Under the pieces are notes generated by a model. That model was not told the origin of the DNA and ran no database searches. It was given only the letters and a program-made list of their open reading frames with translations. Position numbers and translations under genes: made by a program. Shown here piece after piece: positions 62,692 through 64,000 of a stretch of DNA of 64,000 nucleotides. Positions within the stretch are counted from its first letter, which is position 1. Every line of letters begins with the position of its first letter. The DNA comes from Paracoccaceae bacterium (GTDB taxonomy: Bacteria > Pseudomonadota > Alphaproteobacteria > Rhodobacterales > Rhodobacteraceae): assembly GCA_024304985.1 (NCBI GenBank), contig JAMWZC010000002.1:186001-250000 (forward strand). Reading direction: 5' to 3'.

Positions 62692-64000
62692 ATGAGTGAT
62701 AGTCAACTAGGCGTCCTCAAGGGTCACGAACGCGGGAACTGGGTGCGCCTGCGCACGATCATCCTGCTGCGCTGGGGTGCTGTCGTGGGTCAGCTTGTGG
62801 CGCTTTTCGTCGCCCAGCAAGCCTACAATCTCCAGATCGAGATGGCACTCTGTCTTTTGGTGGTGAGTGTTTCGGTCATGGGCAACCTGATCGCAATGTT
62901 CATCTTCCCCGAGAACAAGCGCCTGTCCGAGACCGAAAACCTGCTGATGGTCCTGTTCGATCTGCTGCAACTTGCGCTGTTGCTGTATCTGACCGGTGGT
63001 CTGCACAACCCGTTCTACATCCTGATCCTTGGACCGGTAACCGTGTCCGCATTGGTGCTTACCCTGCGATCCACGGTGTTTCTGGGGATCACAGCCATTC
63101 TGGCCGTCACCCTTCTGGCCGAATTCCATCTGCCCCTTCGCACGGATCAGGGGTTTCTGCTCCGAGTGCCGGATATCTTCGTGTTCGGCAACTGGGTGGC
63201 CATTACCATCGCCGTCGTGTTCCTCAGCTTCTACTCGCGCCGGGTGACGCAAGAGATGCACTCGATGTCCGATGCGTTGCAGGCCACGCAGATGGCACTA
63301 GCGCGCGAGCAGAAACTGACCGACCTTGGCGGGGTTGTGGCCGCCGCAGCGCATGAGTTGGGCACGCCTCTGGCCACGATCAAGCTGACAAGTGCCGAAC
63401 TGATCGAAGAACTTGAGGATTTCCCCGAGTTGCAGGAAGACGCGCGACTGATCCGCCAGCAGGCAGACAGGTGCCGGGATATTCTGCGCTCCATGGGCCG
63501 GGCCGGAAAAGACGACCTGATGCTGCGGCAAGCTCCCTTGGGCACCGTCCTGCGCGAGGCGGCGGCTCCGCACATGAACCGGGGCAAGGATATCCATTTT
63601 CAGGACGGTCAGAACAGCGAGGACAGCCAGAACCAACCAGTCGTCCTGCGCCGTCCAGACCTTGTGCACGGTCTGCGCAACCTGTTGCAGAACGGTGTTG
63701 ATTTTGCGCGGGCGAATGTCTGGGTCGAAACGACATGGGATGAAGACACGGTTTCTGTCCGGATCATGGATGACGGAATGGGTTATCCGCCCAGCATGAT
63801 GGGCCGGATTGGTGATCCCTTCATGCGTCTGCGCCGCACCGAACCTGAACGCAGCCAAAGGCCCGAATACGAAGGCATGGGTCTGGGACTGTTCATCGCC
63901 AAGACCCTGCTGGAACGGTCGGGCGCCGAGTTGAGCTTTGCCAACGGGCGCGATCCCTATCTTGTCAGTGGCGAGCAGCCCGAGAAATGCGGAGCCATTG
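62692..64000 (+). CDS. regB: Redox sensor kinase RegB/PrrB, 3' end outside the window
   Basis: The open frame starts at ATG 62692 and continues to the window edge (436 codons). The N-terminal half has about six membrane segments with the quinone-binding signature GGLHNPF (residues 102-108). The H box is AAHELGTPLATIK, with phosphorylated His221. The redox-active cysteine of RegB is present as Cys261 in QQADRCRDIL. The N box (LRNLLQNGVDFA) and the G boxes (MDDGMGYP, GMGLGLFIAK) are present, so only the last residues are missing. It would phosphorylate RegA, encoded divergently across senC. GAAGG precedes the ATG. Confidence 0.97.
   Translation, partial: MSDSQLGVLKGHERGNWVRLRTIILLRWGAVVGQLVALFVAQQAYNLQIEMALCLLVVSVSVMGNLIAMFIFPENKRLSETENLLMVLFDLLQLALLLYLTGGLHNPFYILILGPVTVSALVLTLRSTVFLGITAILAVTLLAEFHLPLRTDQGFLLRVPDIFVFGNWVAITIAVVFLSFYSRRVTQEMHSMSDALQATQMALAREQKLTDLGGVVAAAAHELGTPLATIKLTSAELIEELEDFPELQEDARLIRQQADRCRDILRSMGRAGKDDLMLRQAPLGTVLREAAAPHMNRGKDIHFQDGQNSEDSQNQPVVLRRPDLVHGLRNLLQNGVDFARANVWVETTWDEDTVSVRIMDDGMGYPPSMMGRIGDPFMRLRRTEPERSQRPEYEGMGLGLFIAKTLLERSGAELSFANGRDPYLVSGEQPEKCGAI

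Noticed and set aside
1-64000. CRISPR arrays, IS elements, integrase genes, attachment sites and rRNA genes.
   Set aside because: No direct-repeat array, transposase or integrase motif, or rRNA-like sequence was found. The gene order is continuous core genome.

Overview
The window reads as chromosomal DNA of a marine Rhodobacteraceae (Roseobacter-group alphaproteobacterium). It is GC-rich and densely coded. It carries a RegB/RegA/SenC redox regulator locus, homologues of mitochondrial complex I proteins (NDUFA9-like and NDUFAF5-like), a long-form Hpf next to ptsN, and a Hint-type protein start typical of this family. I see no insertion sequence, prophage, CRISPR array or rRNA operon. There is one tRNA gene. 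No gap between genes exceeds about 260 bases.

Layout. 1-6.4 kb: the start of a Hint-like protein, then glutamate synthase (gltD-gltB, minus strand). 6.6-8.4 kb: uppP facing an NDUFA9-like reductase. 8.5-13.5 kb: tRNA-Leu(CAG) and a plus-strand run rnd-kdsD-lptC-lptA-lptB-hpf-ptsN (RNA processing, Kdo supply, LPS export, ribosome hibernation, PTS regulation). 13.5-23.8 kb: a colinear minus-strand surface-glycan block (cysQ, kdsB, GT2, galU, galE, GT4, GT2-like, GT14-like, NodH-like sulfotransferase), with a KpsM/Wzm-like permease diverging from its head. 24.8-29.6 kb: alkB diverging from dnaK-dnaJ, which has a recognisable heat-shock promoter, then radC. 29.6-38.2 kb: two periplasmic proteins of unclear role, secA, the divergent ppiC-like/argJ/mutT run and a 45-residue small protein. 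38.2-43.7 kb: the rimP-nusA-ylxR-infB operon. 43.8-49.9 kb: pip, ubiG, MarR, nitrilase, grxC, comF, NDUFAF5-like and hemH. 50-52.2 kb: envelope genes (small membrane protein, two L,D-transpeptidase-fold proteins, CAP lipoprotein). 52.2-59.6 kb: a NavAb-like sodium channel, an RNA methyltransferase, an ABC exporter, cca, two Nudix hydrolases and hslO. 59.5-64 kb: a receiver-PP2C phosphatase beside an Hpt-like protein that lacks its histidine, then regA, senC and the divergent regB, which is cut by the window end.

Most of the window is conserved core genome. The least ordinary parts are the sulfated-glycan block, in which a two-domain sulfotransferase is linked to the PAP phosphatase CysQ; the receiver-PP2C/pseudo-Hpt pair; the PstS-like/OmpA fusion with its secreted partner beside secA; the NDUFAF5-like protein with a degenerate SAM loop; and the 45-residue small protein with its own leader and terminator. 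Assignments rest on reading motifs by eye and on knowledge of the families. No database search was run.
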